From Anaerolineae bacterium (GTDB lineage Bacteria > Chloroflexota > Anaerolineae > Anaerolineales > Villigracilaceae): DNA of 64,000 nucleotides. Each line of letters starts with the position of its first letter. Within the stretch, counting starts at the first letter, position 1. A model generated the notes under the pieces. It did not search any database, was not told where the DNA came from, and saw only the letters and a list, made by a program, of their open reading frames with translations. Of this stretch, positions 16,344 to 24,348 are shown piece by piece. Position numbers and translations under genes: made by a program. The stretch spans positions 62,001 to 126,000 of the forward strand of contig JAJPIZ010000038.1 in NCBI GenBank assembly GCA_021324435.1, written 5' to 3'.

Positions 16344-18083
16344 TTAATTTTTTCCGCGTCGTTGCGAGGAGCCGCGTAGTGGCGACGAAGCAATCTCGTT
16401 TTTCGAGGAGATTTCCACGCCGTCTTCGGCGGCTCGCAATGACATGTCCGTATTATCCTCCGCCAGCAGACCCATCTCCGCCAGCGCGGCTATCACTTTG
16501 GATTGCGCGCCGGCTTTGACGACAACAGATGTTGGACCGAGTGCCTCGCCAAGGAAGCGACTCGCTTTCGATTTCCGCAACTCTTCCAGGACCTTGGAAC
16601 TGCTGACCCTCAAAACGACCTGGGTCTCGGCCCGCGCTTCGGTCCCGTTAACATCCCAGCGCTTGAGCGCCTCGACCAACGCCGGCGGGATGCCTGCATC
16701 GGCATGTTTGGCAAGCAAAACCAAGAGATGCTCGACTTTTAATCCCTGTTCTTTGGCTCTGGTCAACGAGCGCGGCGTGAGGTGATAGTGATATTCGTCC
16801 GGTTTTTCCTCGTCCCATTCGCAAAATCTTGCAAGCTGATAGCGGACTGAGCGAGGAGTCAACCGCGGCGCGACAATTTTTCCACTCGATGCGATCTTTA
16901 GTTTTCCATTTTCAACATTACCCATCGTGTAGGATGTGGGGAATCGGGAATTGGAGGCCGGAAGACGGAAGGCAGTAATTTCGCTATCGGGCTTCATGCT
17001 TGCCAGATCAACCATTCCCAGCCAATGCAGAATACCTGTGATAAAGAATCGAATCAATGCGCCATCTACTTCATCCCAGGATTCAAAGCCGCGCAGATAG
17101 CGCCCATCCGCGGCGCGCTTGATGAACCATGAATCGTAATCGCCCGCAGGACGTTGAAAGTCGGGTCGCTTTTGTTTTATCGCGCTCACGAAAGAATCCA
17201 GATTCCACCATTTGCCGGTTGGGATTGTTCCCAGGAATCCGAGTATCGAGTTTCGAGCATCGAGCGGCGAATTTTTCCACTCGCCTTCGCAGATCAGGCT
17301 GGGCAGAAGGCGCAACTCATTGAACATTTCGCTTTTCTTCCAGGCTTCGACGAGCAGTTTCAACGCGTCGGCGCGGGAGGCTTCGAGAAAGGTCTTAACT
17401 TCTTCGGCTTGCGGAATATTTTTTTTCAGCAGTCCGGCGGCATGTGAAAGTGAAAGCAATTTGCGTTCCGGTGTGATGTTGCGTCCGAGGCGGAGCGCGG
17501 CGAGCAGGGTTGTCATATCGTCGAGGACACGGTCAGTAGATGGAATGATGTAAGTCTTTTCGGGAGACCTGGCCTCCCGACCAAGAAATTCTTTTTTAAC
17601 CACAACGGGGACAAAAGACTCCAAGGTTTTCCCTTTGTGCTCTTCGTAACCTTCGGGGTTAATGATCCCGAATAAATCGTCAGGAATGTAGGCAAATTCC
17701 TGTGGGCCTTTATCGGTGTCGAAGAAGGCGCGGGCGATCAGGGCGCGATAAAAAAGAATCTCCGCGGTGGAGGCAGGTTTGAGATGCGGCTTCTCGCGGT
17801 CGCGGCGGCCCGCGCCCATCTCACGGATGTCGCCATAGTCGCGCGTAAATTGCGCCCACGGGATGCGCCCGCTGGAATCCGTCAGCGCGGAGAGGGCGGC
17901 GCGGGCAGAGGGAGGGAGAGAGTCGATTAATTCGGCGACCGTTTTAGGGTCGAGGAGAGAGGCGGCAAGTTCTTTTGCCGCGGATTCGATGTCAACGGAT
18001 TCGAGTTCGATGCCCCATAATTCCGCGACAATGCGCAGGTGTCCGATGTCGTGATGCTGAAGCGAGTGAAGTAAATCAGGCAT
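16344..18083 (-). CDS. Orphan helicase-associated (XPB/Ssl2 N-terminal-like) protein
   Basis: About 579 residues without any helicase motor. The C-terminal half (RYQLARFCEWDEEK, then VVLRVSSSKVLEELRKSKAS and EALGPTSVVVKAGAQSKVIAAL) matches the helicase-associated domain normally fused to XPB-like helicases in actinobacteria and Chloroflexota. The N-terminal part is helical (LLHSLQHHDIGHLRIVAELW). It may act as a DNA-binding or adaptor subunit, but its function is unknown. The last 30 or so codons are encoded by a dispersed repeat, and other codons by heptamer repeats (17232-17262). I prefer the ATG at 18083. A GTG at 18095 is also possible. Confidence 0.75.
   Translation of the reverse strand: MPDLLHSLQHHDIGHLRIVAELWGIELESVDIESAAKELAASLLDPKTVAELIDSLPPSARAALSALTDSSGRIPWAQFTRDYGDIREMGAGRRDREKPHLKPASTAEILFYRALIARAFFDTDKGPQEFAYIPDDLFGIINPEGYEEHKGKTLESFVPVVVKKEFLGREARSPEKTYIIPSTDRVLDDMTTLLAALRLGRNITPERKLLSLSHAAGLLKKNIPQAEEVKTFLEASRADALKLLVEAWKKSEMFNELRLLPSLICEGEWKNSPLDARNSILGFLGTIPTGKWWNLDSFVSAIKQKRPDFQRPAGDYDSWFIKRAADGRYLRGFESWDEVDGALIRFFITGILHWLGMVDLASMKPDSEITAFRLPASNSRFPTSYTMGNVENGKLKIASSGKIVAPRLTPRSVRYQLARFCEWDEEKPDEYHYHLTPRSLTRAKEQGLKVEHLLVLLAKHADAGIPPALVEALKRWDVNGTEARAETQVVLRVSSSKVLEELRKSKASRFLGEALGPTSVVVKAGAQSKVIAALAEMGLLAEDNTDMSLRAAEDGVEISSKNEIASSPLRGSSQRRGKN
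16358..16445. repeat. Dispersed repeat with TTGCGAG termini, copy 1
   Basis: Inverted ends GTCGTTGCGAG and CTCGCAATGAC bound an 88-bp element containing GACGAAGCAATCTC. A related element with the same ends and core is at 25791-25861. This copy forms the 3' end of the helicase-associated gene and supplies its stop codon region. Confidence 0.75.
17232..17262. repeat. Heptamer repeat inside the helicase-associated gene
   Basis: CCGAGTA, TCGAGTT, TCGAGCA and TCGAGCG occur in direct succession at exactly 7-nt steps within coding sequence. Confidence 0.55.
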
Positions 18084-18137
18084 TTTACGAATCACGCATT
18101 GCGGATTATAAGCGTATTGCGTAACCCGTAATGCGTG
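18083..18137. repeat. Heptamer repeat upstream of the helicase-associated gene
   Basis: TTACGAA-TCACGCA-TTGCGGA, then TTGCGTA-ACCCGTA-ATGCGTG, all at 7-nt steps. The array fills the gap between the lipid kinase stop codon and this gene, and contains a minus-strand TATAAT (18105-18110) likely used as promoter. Confidence 0.6.
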
Positions 18138-18138
18138 A

Positions 18139-19059
18139 TCAGCCGCGCACCACTTTCAGAGCATTCGGCAGAATCTCAAAACTGACTTTGCGAAGATTAC
18201 TGCCGAAACTGGTGAAGATTTCGCCATCAGCATGAATGTAAAGCGGACGGTCGGAGGTCATGCTGAATTTTTTGCAAGCGCCCATGCGAATCTGTTTGGT
18301 GAAGCGGCGATGCGTGCCGTTCATAAATTCAGGCACTAGGCGGAACATCATGAGGCGCGATACTTTGCGAACGAGGAGGAATTCCATGATGCCGTCGGTC
18401 ATTTTGGAATCAGGCGAGAGCATAAAACCGCCGCCCTCACGCCCGCCGTTGCAAAGGGTGGTCATCAAGACGCGTTCATCCAATGTTTCTGAGTCGGTTT
18501 GAATTTGCACGTGAGCCGGATCATGATTCAGCAAAATGGTTTGAATGACGGCAGTGAGATACATCAGGAAGCCGCGCAGAAGCGGAAGTTTATGTGAACG
18601 AATCGTGACTACTGCGTCGAAGCCGATGCCGAGAGTGTTATCGAAATATTCCTTGCGGCCATGTTCATCGGTCATCAATCCGAGGTCAATGCTGGAGGCT
18701 TCGCCTTTGAGCGCGTGAGCCAGCGCGTGATCAGATTGTTTGGGAACGCCGATAGCGTGAGCAAAATCATTGCCCGAACCGACCGGGACGACTCCAAGCA
18801 AAGGCCGTTTGTTTTCAGGAACCTGCATCAGTCCGTTGACCACTTCGTGCACCGTTCCATCCCCGCCCATGGCGACGACCATGTCATAGCCTTGTTCACC
18901 CGCCTGCCTTGCCAGTTCAATCGCGTGGCCCGGATAGACTGTCCCGCTCCAATCGGCGTTGCCATATTCCACAGTGATGGGACGCAGGTCGCGCGCCACG
19001 CGCCAGGAATTCCCCATGTCGGCCATGGGATTCAAAATAATTTTTACTTTACGGGGCAT
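18139..19059 (-). CDS. Diacylglycerol kinase-family lipid kinase
   Basis: A 306-residue soluble kinase of the DgkB/YegS type that phosphorylates a lipid alcohol such as diacylglycerol or a sphingoid-like lipid. The catalytic signature VAMGGDGTVHEVVNGL and the following VVPVGSGNDFAHAIGVP are intact. The C-terminal beta-sandwich domain (FDNTLGIGFDAVVTIRS, LMTTLCNGGREGGGF) is complete. A Shine-Dalgarno (GAGGAGATGC) and a TATACT box (19091-19096) support the start. Substrate unknown. Confidence 0.9.
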   Translation of the reverse strand: MPRKVKIILNPMADMGNSWRVARDLRPITVEYGNADWSGTVYPGHAIELARQAGEQGYDMVVAMGGDGTVHEVVNGLMQVPENKRPLLGVVPVGSGNDFAHAIGVPKQSDHALAHALKGEASSIDLGLMTDEHGRKEYFDNTLGIGFDAVVTIRSHKLPLLRGFLMYLTAVIQTILLNHDPAHVQIQTDSETLDERVLMTTLCNGGREGGGFMLSPDSKMTDGIMEFLLVRKVSRLMMFRLVPEFMNGTHRRFTKQIRMGACKKFSMTSDRPLYIHADGEIFTSFGSNLRKVSFEILPNALKVVRG

Positions 19060-19123
19060 GATGCATCTCCTCAGTGGAAGGTTTCAGAAAAGTATAACCC
19101 CTGTCATTTCAAAGTGATGTCTT

Positions 19124-20371
19124 CTATGTTTCCTGCTGACGAAGTTCGCCTGTGAATCCGCGCGCCACCAGATACGAACCGCGGCGTTGTTTCTTGGCGC
19201 GATATAGAGCTTCATCCGCAGCGCGCAGGAGATCGGCAGGCGTGATGGCATGAATGGGATAGATGGCAATCCCGCTTGAAATTCCAACTTGAATCTTGCT
19301 TCCATCCGGCGCGGTGAAGAAAAACTGTTGAATCTTTTCCAGGATTTTCTCAACCACGATTCGCGCCGAGGTTGGATCAGTTTGACTCAGGATCAGAGTG
19401 AGTTCATCGCCTCCGTAGCGCGCCAGAAAATCCGAGGAGCGCAGGCCGGTCGAAAGATAATTGAAGAGAGTCCGCAGGACCTGATCTCCAACAGTGTGCC
19501 CGTACGTGTCGTTGACTGATTTGAATCCATCCAGGTCCATCATGATGACGGCAAAGGTGTTTCCCGAACGCCGCGAGCTCAGCACTTCCAGTTCAAGTTT
19601 TTCATCGAGGGCGCGGCGGTTCGGCAGACCAGTGATGGTGTCACTGTAGGCCTGCTGACTCACCAACTGATGCAGGCTGGCGTTCGAGATCGCCACCGCG
19701 GCCTGATCGGCAAGCAGGCCAAGCAGACGCAATTCGGCAGGAGCAAATCCGCCGACTGTGGAGCGCGACAAATTCATCACGCCGACAACGCTGTTGCCGA
19801 ATTTCAAAGGCATTCCAATGATCGAACCAGACCATTCTTCCGGCGCACTCGCATACAGAGGGTGATTGTGTATATCTTCAACGATCAATTGTTTCCCAGT
19901 ACGCGCCACGGTGTAGGTCAACCCATCATTGCGCGGCATGGAGATCGGTTTGTTGCGAACCCCATCTTCATTAAGCGCCGCGCCGAACTCAAGTTTTCCG
20001 TCTGTATAAAGGAAAATGTGTGCCGTACGCGCGTTCTTGACCAGGCGCATGGCTTCCGTGACAACTGCATCCAACACTGTGGGGAGGTCTAAACTGGACG
20101 TGAGGTTGAGGCTGAGCTTTTTGAGGGCATCCAGTTCATCGGCTTGTTGACGAAGCGCAACCAGCAAGCCCTGGTTGTTGACCAATTCCACAGCCATTAA
20201 TCGCGCCTGCTCTTCCGACATTTTTGGATCAATGTTTCTTTGAATCGCCTCGATGAGCACGTCCAGCAGTTTAAGAATCTCTTCGGACTCCGCAGAGGAA
20301 AGGTGGCTATCTTCCGTCAGCAAGTGGCGGGCCTGATCCAAAATCTCAAGCCGGAAATCGGTTTTGCTCAT
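19124..20371 (-). CDS. GAF-GGDEF diguanylate cyclase
   Basis: Makes cyclic di-GMP from two GTP. About 415 residues: an N-terminal helical region (to about 75), a GAF domain (about 85-230, SLDLPTVLDAVVTEAMRLV ... AAVAISNASL) and a GGDEF domain (about 245-410). The GGDEF domain has DTITGLPNRRAL, FAVIMMDLDGFKSVNDTYGH and the active motif RYGGDELTLIL. The canonical Phe/Glu after GGDE is Leu, which is tolerated. An in-frame start at 20428 exists but a TATAAT box (20436-20441) lies only 7 nt upstream of it. The ATG at 20371 gives a normal N-terminus and I prefer it. Confidence 0.88.
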   Translation of the reverse strand: MSKTDFRLEILDQARHLLTEDSHLSSAESEEILKLLDVLIEAIQRNIDPKMSEEQARLMAVELVNNQGLLVALRQQADELDALKKLSLNLTSSLDLPTVLDAVVTEAMRLVKNARTAHIFLYTDGKLEFGAALNEDGVRNKPISMPRNDGLTYTVARTGKQLIVEDIHNHPLYASAPEEWSGSIIGMPLKFGNSVVGVMNLSRSTVGGFAPAELRLLGLLADQAAVAISNASLHQLVSQQAYSDTITGLPNRRALDEKLELEVLSSRRSGNTFAVIMMDLDGFKSVNDTYGHTVGDQVLRTLFNYLSTGLRSSDFLARYGGDELTLILSQTDPTSARIVVEKILEKIQQFFFTAPDGSKIQVGISSGIAIYPIHAITPADLLRAADEALYRAKKQRRGSYLVARGFTGELRQQET

Positions 20372-20494
20372 AGGGTAGGAATTTCTTTCTAGAACAAACC
20401 TGAACCCATCCTTATCCAAATCGGACACTTCCTACATTATACAGGAAAAGGTCTGTGTTAGAATGCTCACAAATCCGTCAGGGAGTTTTGCTCT

Positions 20495-21286
20495 GTGCCC
20501 TCCAAAAAGCCACTTTTTCCTCCAGCCACGCCTCTGAATCCACGCTTATGCGGCCTGATCATCGGCGCCTCCAGCGGAATGGGCGCGGCGCTTGCCCGCC
20601 GCCTTGCTCGCGAGGGATACGCCCTTGCGCTGGTTGCACGCCGCAAAAAAATGCTGGCGGCGTTGTGCGATGAAATCAATCAGACCAGCGGCGAGACGCG
20701 TGCACTGCCTTATGTTCACGATGTCACCGAGTATGACGCGGTTCCCAACCTGCTTCGCCGCATCGTTTCGGACCTCGGGGGGCTGGACGCCGTTATATAT
20801 GCGGCGGGCGTCAACTTTCCGCCGGGTCCCGGCAACTACAACTTCGACGGCGACCGTCAGATGCTCGAAGTGAATCTCATTGGCGCGTTTGCATGGCTCA
20901 ACCCCATCGCAGAAATGTTTCAATCCGCCAAACGCGGACAGATCGTTGGCATCTCATCCGTGGCTGGCGACCGTGGACGCGTTGGCAACCCAGGCTACAA
21001 CGCCTCCAAAGCCGGGCTGACGACGTACCTCGAAGCGCTCCGGAATCGGCTCACGCGTCACGGCGTGAACGTGTTGACGGTCAAGCCGGGCTTCGTTGAA
21101 ACCGAGATGCTCAAAGCCGCGCAAGGTCCAACGCCCTTCAAAATCACGCCGGAAAAGGCCGCGGACGATATTTATAAAGCCATGCGCGCCCGCAAACAAC
21201 AAATCTACACTCCATGGTTTTGGAAATGGGCAATGCTCATCATCCGCAACATCCCTTCAATTGTTTTCAGAAGAATGAATTTCTAA
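20495..21286 (+). CDS. SDR oxidoreductase, DprE2-like
   Basis: Short-chain dehydrogenase of 263 residues with cofactor motif GASSGMG (expected TGxxxGxG), NAG-equivalent YAAGVNF, and catalytic ISSVAGDRGRVGNPGYNASK (Ser, Tyr, Lys present). The start is GTG with GGGAG upstream. On its own the substrate would be unknown. The next gene is a DprE1-like flavin oxidase, and DprE1/DprE2 together epimerise decaprenylphosphoryl-ribose to -arabinose in mycobacteria, so a role as the 2-ulose reductase half of a similar polyprenyl-sugar epimerase is plausible. Confidence 0.8.
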   Translation: MPSKKPLFPPATPLNPRLCGLIIGASSGMGAALARRLAREGYALALVARRKKMLAALCDEINQTSGETRALPYVHDVTEYDAVPNLLRRIVSDLGGLDAVIYAAGVNFPPGPGNYNFDGDRQMLEVNLIGAFAWLNPIAEMFQSAKRGQIVGISSVAGDRGRVGNPGYNASKAGLTTYLEALRNRLTRHGVNVLTVKPGFVETEMLKAAQGPTPFKITPEKAADDIYKAMRARKQQIYTPWFWKWAMLIIRNIPSIVFRRMNF

Positions 21287-21292
21287 AAAGCC

Positions 21293-21348
21293 GATAATTC
21301 GATGTTCGAAAATACAATCATCGAATGTCGAATTATCGAATATCGTTT
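21293..21348. repeat. TCGAAT heptamer repeat at the DprE1-like start
   Basis: TCGA recurs at 7-8 nt steps (ATCGAATGTCGAATTATCGA), and the left half is an imperfect inverted copy, so the region can fold. It overlaps the first possible start codon of the flavin oxidase. Confidence 0.55.
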
Positions 21349-22767
21349 ATGGACATCGCAATGTTTTCCTTCAATAGATTCACATCCCTCGAAAACTTCG
21401 GCCATTCATTGCGCGCGCCGGCTTACGTCTTCAAACCGAAATGCGCGGAAGAAATTGCCGAGGCTTTTCAACTTGCAAAAAACACCGGACTCACCGTTAC
21501 TGCACGCGGCGCGGGGCGCAGTTACAATGACGCCTCGCTCAACGGAGGCGGCATCGTGCTCGACATGTCGGGCATGAATAAAATTATTAACTGGGATCCG
21601 GTTACCGGTCAAGTAAGAGCCGAGCCGGGCGTCACGCTTCAACAACTCTGGCAACACGTCGAGCCGCAAGGTTGGTGGCCGCCGGTCGTTTCCGGTACGA
21701 TGTTCACAACCCTGGGCGGATGTCTCGCCGCGAACATTCATGGAAAAAATAATTTCAAGATGGGCCCCATCGGCGAGCATGTTTTGGAATTCGCTGCGAT
21801 TTTGCCGACCGGCGCGGAAGTGACTTGCTCGCCGAAGAAAAACGCGGATTTGTTTTACGCGATGATCAGCGGGCTGGGAATGCTTGGAATTTTTACATCC
21901 ATCACGATGCAGATGAAGCGTGTTGAATCCGGATTATTGGAAGTCCATGCCTGGCCTGTGCACGATCTTCGCGAACATCTTTCCTTTCTGTTCGATAACG
22001 CACCCAATTATGATTACATTGTCGGCTGGATGGATACAATGAATGGCGGAAAGAGTCTGGGCCGCGGCCAGATTCACGCCGCCAATTATTTGCATGGCAA
22101 TGAAGACCCAAACCCGCAGAAAACCATGCAGTTGCAGAATCAGATTCTGCCGCCGCGTATTTTTGGCGTGTTTCCAAAGTCCATTTTGTATTTGTTTATG
22201 AAGCCGTTCGCGAACAACCTGGGCTGGCGGGGAGTCAACACAGCGAAGTACATTGCATCGCTTCGGCAACATACGTTCCGTCAATCTCATGCGGCATTTC
22301 ATTTTCTGCTGGATTATGTTCCGAATTGGGAATTGGCTTATGGGCGCGGCGGATTGATTCAATATCAATCGTTTTTGCCAAAAGAAACCGCCGAAGCCGC
22401 GTGGACAGAAATATTACGCCTCTCGCTCAAACGCGGACTTCCATCCTACCTCGGCGTAACAAAGCGTCACCGCCCTGATAAATTTTTACTGACCCACGCC
22501 GTGGACGGCTTCTCCCTCGCCCTGGATTTCAAAGTCACAAACGACAACCGCGCGAAGTTGAGCACCATGTTGCAGGACTTCGATCGTATCGTTCTCGATG
22601 CAGGCGGACGTTTCTATTTTGCAAAAAACTCTGAGACCGCACCAGAGACTGCCACGCGTTTCCTCGGTGCAGAGACGATTGCCAAGTTCAAGCGGTTGAA
22701 GAAGCGTTGTGACCCGAATGGAATTTTAGAATCCGATCTTTATCGGAGAGTATTTGGAGAATTGTGA
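21325..22767 (+). CDS. FAD-linked oxidase, DprE1-like
   Basis: A VAO-type flavoprotein of up to 480 residues. It resembles decaprenylphosphoryl-ribose 2'-oxidase DprE1 along its length: TARGAGRSYNDASLNGGG (FAD binding), AANIHGKNNFKMGPIGEHV, YGRGGLIQYQSFLPKE, GGRFYFAKNSETAPET and the terminal KKRCDPNGILESDLYRR. A lysine in LGVTKRHRP aligns with the catalytic Lys of DprE1. It presumably oxidises a lipid-linked sugar, and the preceding SDR would reduce the product. ATG codons at 21325, 21349 and 21361 are possible. The first lies in repeat sequence, so the true N-terminus may be shorter. The gene overlaps lipB by 4 nt. Confidence 0.82.
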   Translation: MSNYRISFMDIAMFSFNRFTSLENFGHSLRAPAYVFKPKCAEEIAEAFQLAKNTGLTVTARGAGRSYNDASLNGGGIVLDMSGMNKIINWDPVTGQVRAEPGVTLQQLWQHVEPQGWWPPVVSGTMFTTLGGCLAANIHGKNNFKMGPIGEHVLEFAAILPTGAEVTCSPKKNADLFYAMISGLGMLGIFTSITMQMKRVESGLLEVHAWPVHDLREHLSFLFDNAPNYDYIVGWMDTMNGGKSLGRGQIHAANYLHGNEDPNPQKTMQLQNQILPPRIFGVFPKSILYLFMKPFANNLGWRGVNTAKYIASLRQHTFRQSHAAFHFLLDYVPNWELAYGRGGLIQYQSFLPKETAEAAWTEILRLSLKRGLPSYLGVTKRHRPDKFLLTHAVDGFSLALDFKVTNDNRAKLSTMLQDFDRIVLDAGGRFYFAKNSETAPETATRFLGAETIAKFKRLKKRCDPNGILESDLYRRVFGEL

Positions 22768-23567
22768 AACGAGATTCGGAAATCGTCCACCGTCCGTCGT
22801 CCATCATCAATGTAATTGATCTCGGCCTGATCGAATACGAACAAGCCTGGAAATTGCAGGATGAATACGCGGCGGAGATCGCGGCGGGAACGCGGCCTCC
22901 GGCTTTGTTGTTGCTGGAACATCCACACGTGTATACGTTCGGGCGTAAAGGCCATGCAGAGAATCTTTTATGGGGCGAGGGAAAACTCAAAGAAAAAGGT
23001 ATTGAGATTCACTGGGTGGATCGCGGCGGCGATGTGACGTATCACGGGCCGGGACAATTGGTGGGGTATCCATTGATTCCACTTGCCCCCCTCCGTCTCC
23101 CCCCATTTTCTGCGAAAATGGGGGGAGAGAAAGAGGGGGGCGAGGGAATGCGAATTCCCGATGCCGATTACGTCGGCTACATCCGCAAATTGGAGAAAAT
23201 GCTGATCGTGGCGCTGGCGCGTCTTGGGGTCGGAGCCGGTCAAATGTCCGGAATGACCGGTGTGTGGGTGCAGGCGGATGTCTATTCGCGCTGTCCGCGT
23301 TGCAAGCCGGAAGATCGCGAGAAGCCTGCCAAGATCGCAGCCATCGGAGTCAAAGTGGATGTGAACGGCGTCTCGCGTCACGGGTTTGCGTTGAATGTGA
23401 ATCCGGACATGGAATATTGGGACGGCATTGTCGCATGTGGGCTGGCTGATTATCCGGTCGTGAGCCTGGCCGATCTTCTGCCACATCCGCCTGACATGAA
23501 AAAAGTGAAGCAGGAAATTGTCACTTCGTTTCGTGAAGCGTTCGGATATGAAATGATACTCGCCTAG
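22764..23567 (+). CDS. lipB: Octanoyltransferase LipB with in-frame repeat insertion
   Basis: Moves octanoyl groups from acyl carrier protein to lipoate-dependent enzymes. The signatures RGGDVTYHGPGQLVGYPL, KIAAIGVKV (catalytic Lys) and IVACGLADYPVVSLADL (catalytic Cys) are present. The GTG start overlaps the previous stop (GTGA) and follows GGAGA. Two oddities are visible. The N-terminus (codons at 22784-22804) is a CGTCCAT heptamer repeat. Residues about 108-126 (LRLPPFSAKMGGEKEGGEG) are encoded by a 57-bp palindrome inserted in frame right after the substrate-binding motif. A Cys pair (SRCPRCK) before the Lys motif is also not universal in LipB. Confidence 0.9.
   Translation: MKRDSEIVHRPSSIINVIDLGLIEYEQAWKLQDEYAAEIAAGTRPPALLLLEHPHVYTFGRKGHAENLLWGEGKLKEKGIEIHWVDRGGDVTYHGPGQLVGYPLIPLAPLRLPPFSAKMGGEKEGGEGMRIPDADYVGYIRKLEKMLIVALARLGVGAGQMSGMTGVWVQADVYSRCPRCKPEDREKPAKIAAIGVKVDVNGVSRHGFALNVNPDMEYWDGIVACGLADYPVVSLADLLPHPPDMKKVKQEIVTSFREAFGYEMILA
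22784..22804. repeat. CGTCCAT heptamer repeat in lipB
   Basis: CGTCCAC, CGTCCGT and CGTCCAT in direct tandem, translated as part of the LipB N-terminus. The same family recurs in the M20 peptidase gene (29332-29360). Confidence 0.6.
23085..23141. repeat. Palindromic element within lipB
   Basis: G-tract/C-tract palindrome: left arm ends in CCCCCCATTTTC, centre TGC, right arm starts GAAAATGGGGGG. Outer parts pair with a few mismatches. Composition and symmetry differ sharply from the surrounding coding sequence, and the element keeps the reading frame open. Confidence 0.75.
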
Positions 23568-23658
23568 TCCAGATGGTGGACGCGATGGCAATTGACTTTT
23601 TCCAACGAACCCTTTACACTTGCCAAAGTTCATTCACTGTCTTGATGGAGGAGAAAGT

Positions 23659-24225
23659 ATGGCCGCTCAATTTCAGTTCGTGATGCGCTCCGGCCCAACC
23701 CCCGGCGCGACATTTTCGCTCGAAGGCGATCAACTCATCATTGGCCGCGATTCTTCCAGCGGTGTGGCGATTAACGATGCCGAAGTTTCCCGCAAGCATG
23801 CCCGACTCACATTCCAGGGCGGAAAGTATGTGCTGGAGGATTTGGGATCTACCAACGGCACCTTTGTCAATGGTCAGCGACTGGCCAGTCCCACCGTATT
23901 GAAGTCCGGGGATGTTGTCTCGCTGGGCGAGCAGATTGTCCTGATGTACGAGGCGCTTTCTGCTGATGCCGGCGCGACGGTCATCTCGGCCCGCAAAAGC
24001 GCACCGCGTTCTGCGCCTGCCCCGGCTCCCGCGCCAGCGGCTGCTCCGGCCCCCGCCCCTCAACAGTATTACGCTCCATCTGCCGCGCCGAAAAAGACCA
24101 ACATGACGCCGATCCTGATTGGCGCAGGTGTGCTGGTATTCATCTGCATCTGCGCCGTTGCATTCTGGTATATAGATGCGAATTATCTCTGGTGCACTTT
24201 CTTCCCCTTCATCACTGGTTGTTGA
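23659..24225 (+). CDS. FHA-domain protein with C-terminal membrane anchor
   Basis: Probably a phosphothreonine-binding adaptor held at the membrane. The FHA domain (about 1-95) shows LIIGRDSSSGVAI, VSRKHARLTF and GSTNGTFVNGQRL, the full set of phosphopeptide-binding elements. A Pro/Ala-rich linker (about 112-140) leads to one hydrophobic helix (PILIGAGVLVFICICAVAFW) and a short tail. I chose the ATG at 23659 because GGAGGAGAAAGT precedes it. An upstream in-frame ATG at 23620 has no such site. No Ser/Thr kinase is adjacent. Confidence 0.85.
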   Translation: MAAQFQFVMRSGPTPGATFSLEGDQLIIGRDSSSGVAINDAEVSRKHARLTFQGGKYVLEDLGSTNGTFVNGQRLASPTVLKSGDVVSLGEQIVLMYEALSADAGATVISARKSAPRSAPAPAPAPAAAPAPAPQQYYAPSAAPKKTNMTPILIGAGVLVFICICAVAFWYIDANYLWCTFFPFITGC

Positions 24226-24240
24226 TAAAACTGACTCCCG

Positions 24241-24282
24241 AACGCTCCCGCGAACTTAGTGCGGGAGCGTTTTGTTTTTTTT
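24241..24282 (+). terminator. Terminator of the FHA gene
   Basis: Stem AACGCTCCCGC/GCGGGAGCGTT followed by TTGTTTTTTTT. Confidence 0.9.
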
Positions 24283-24348
24283 GAGGACATTTCCTGTTGT
24301 AAATTTCCATCGCTTTGACTACAATCGTATTATCACAGGCGAGATGCC

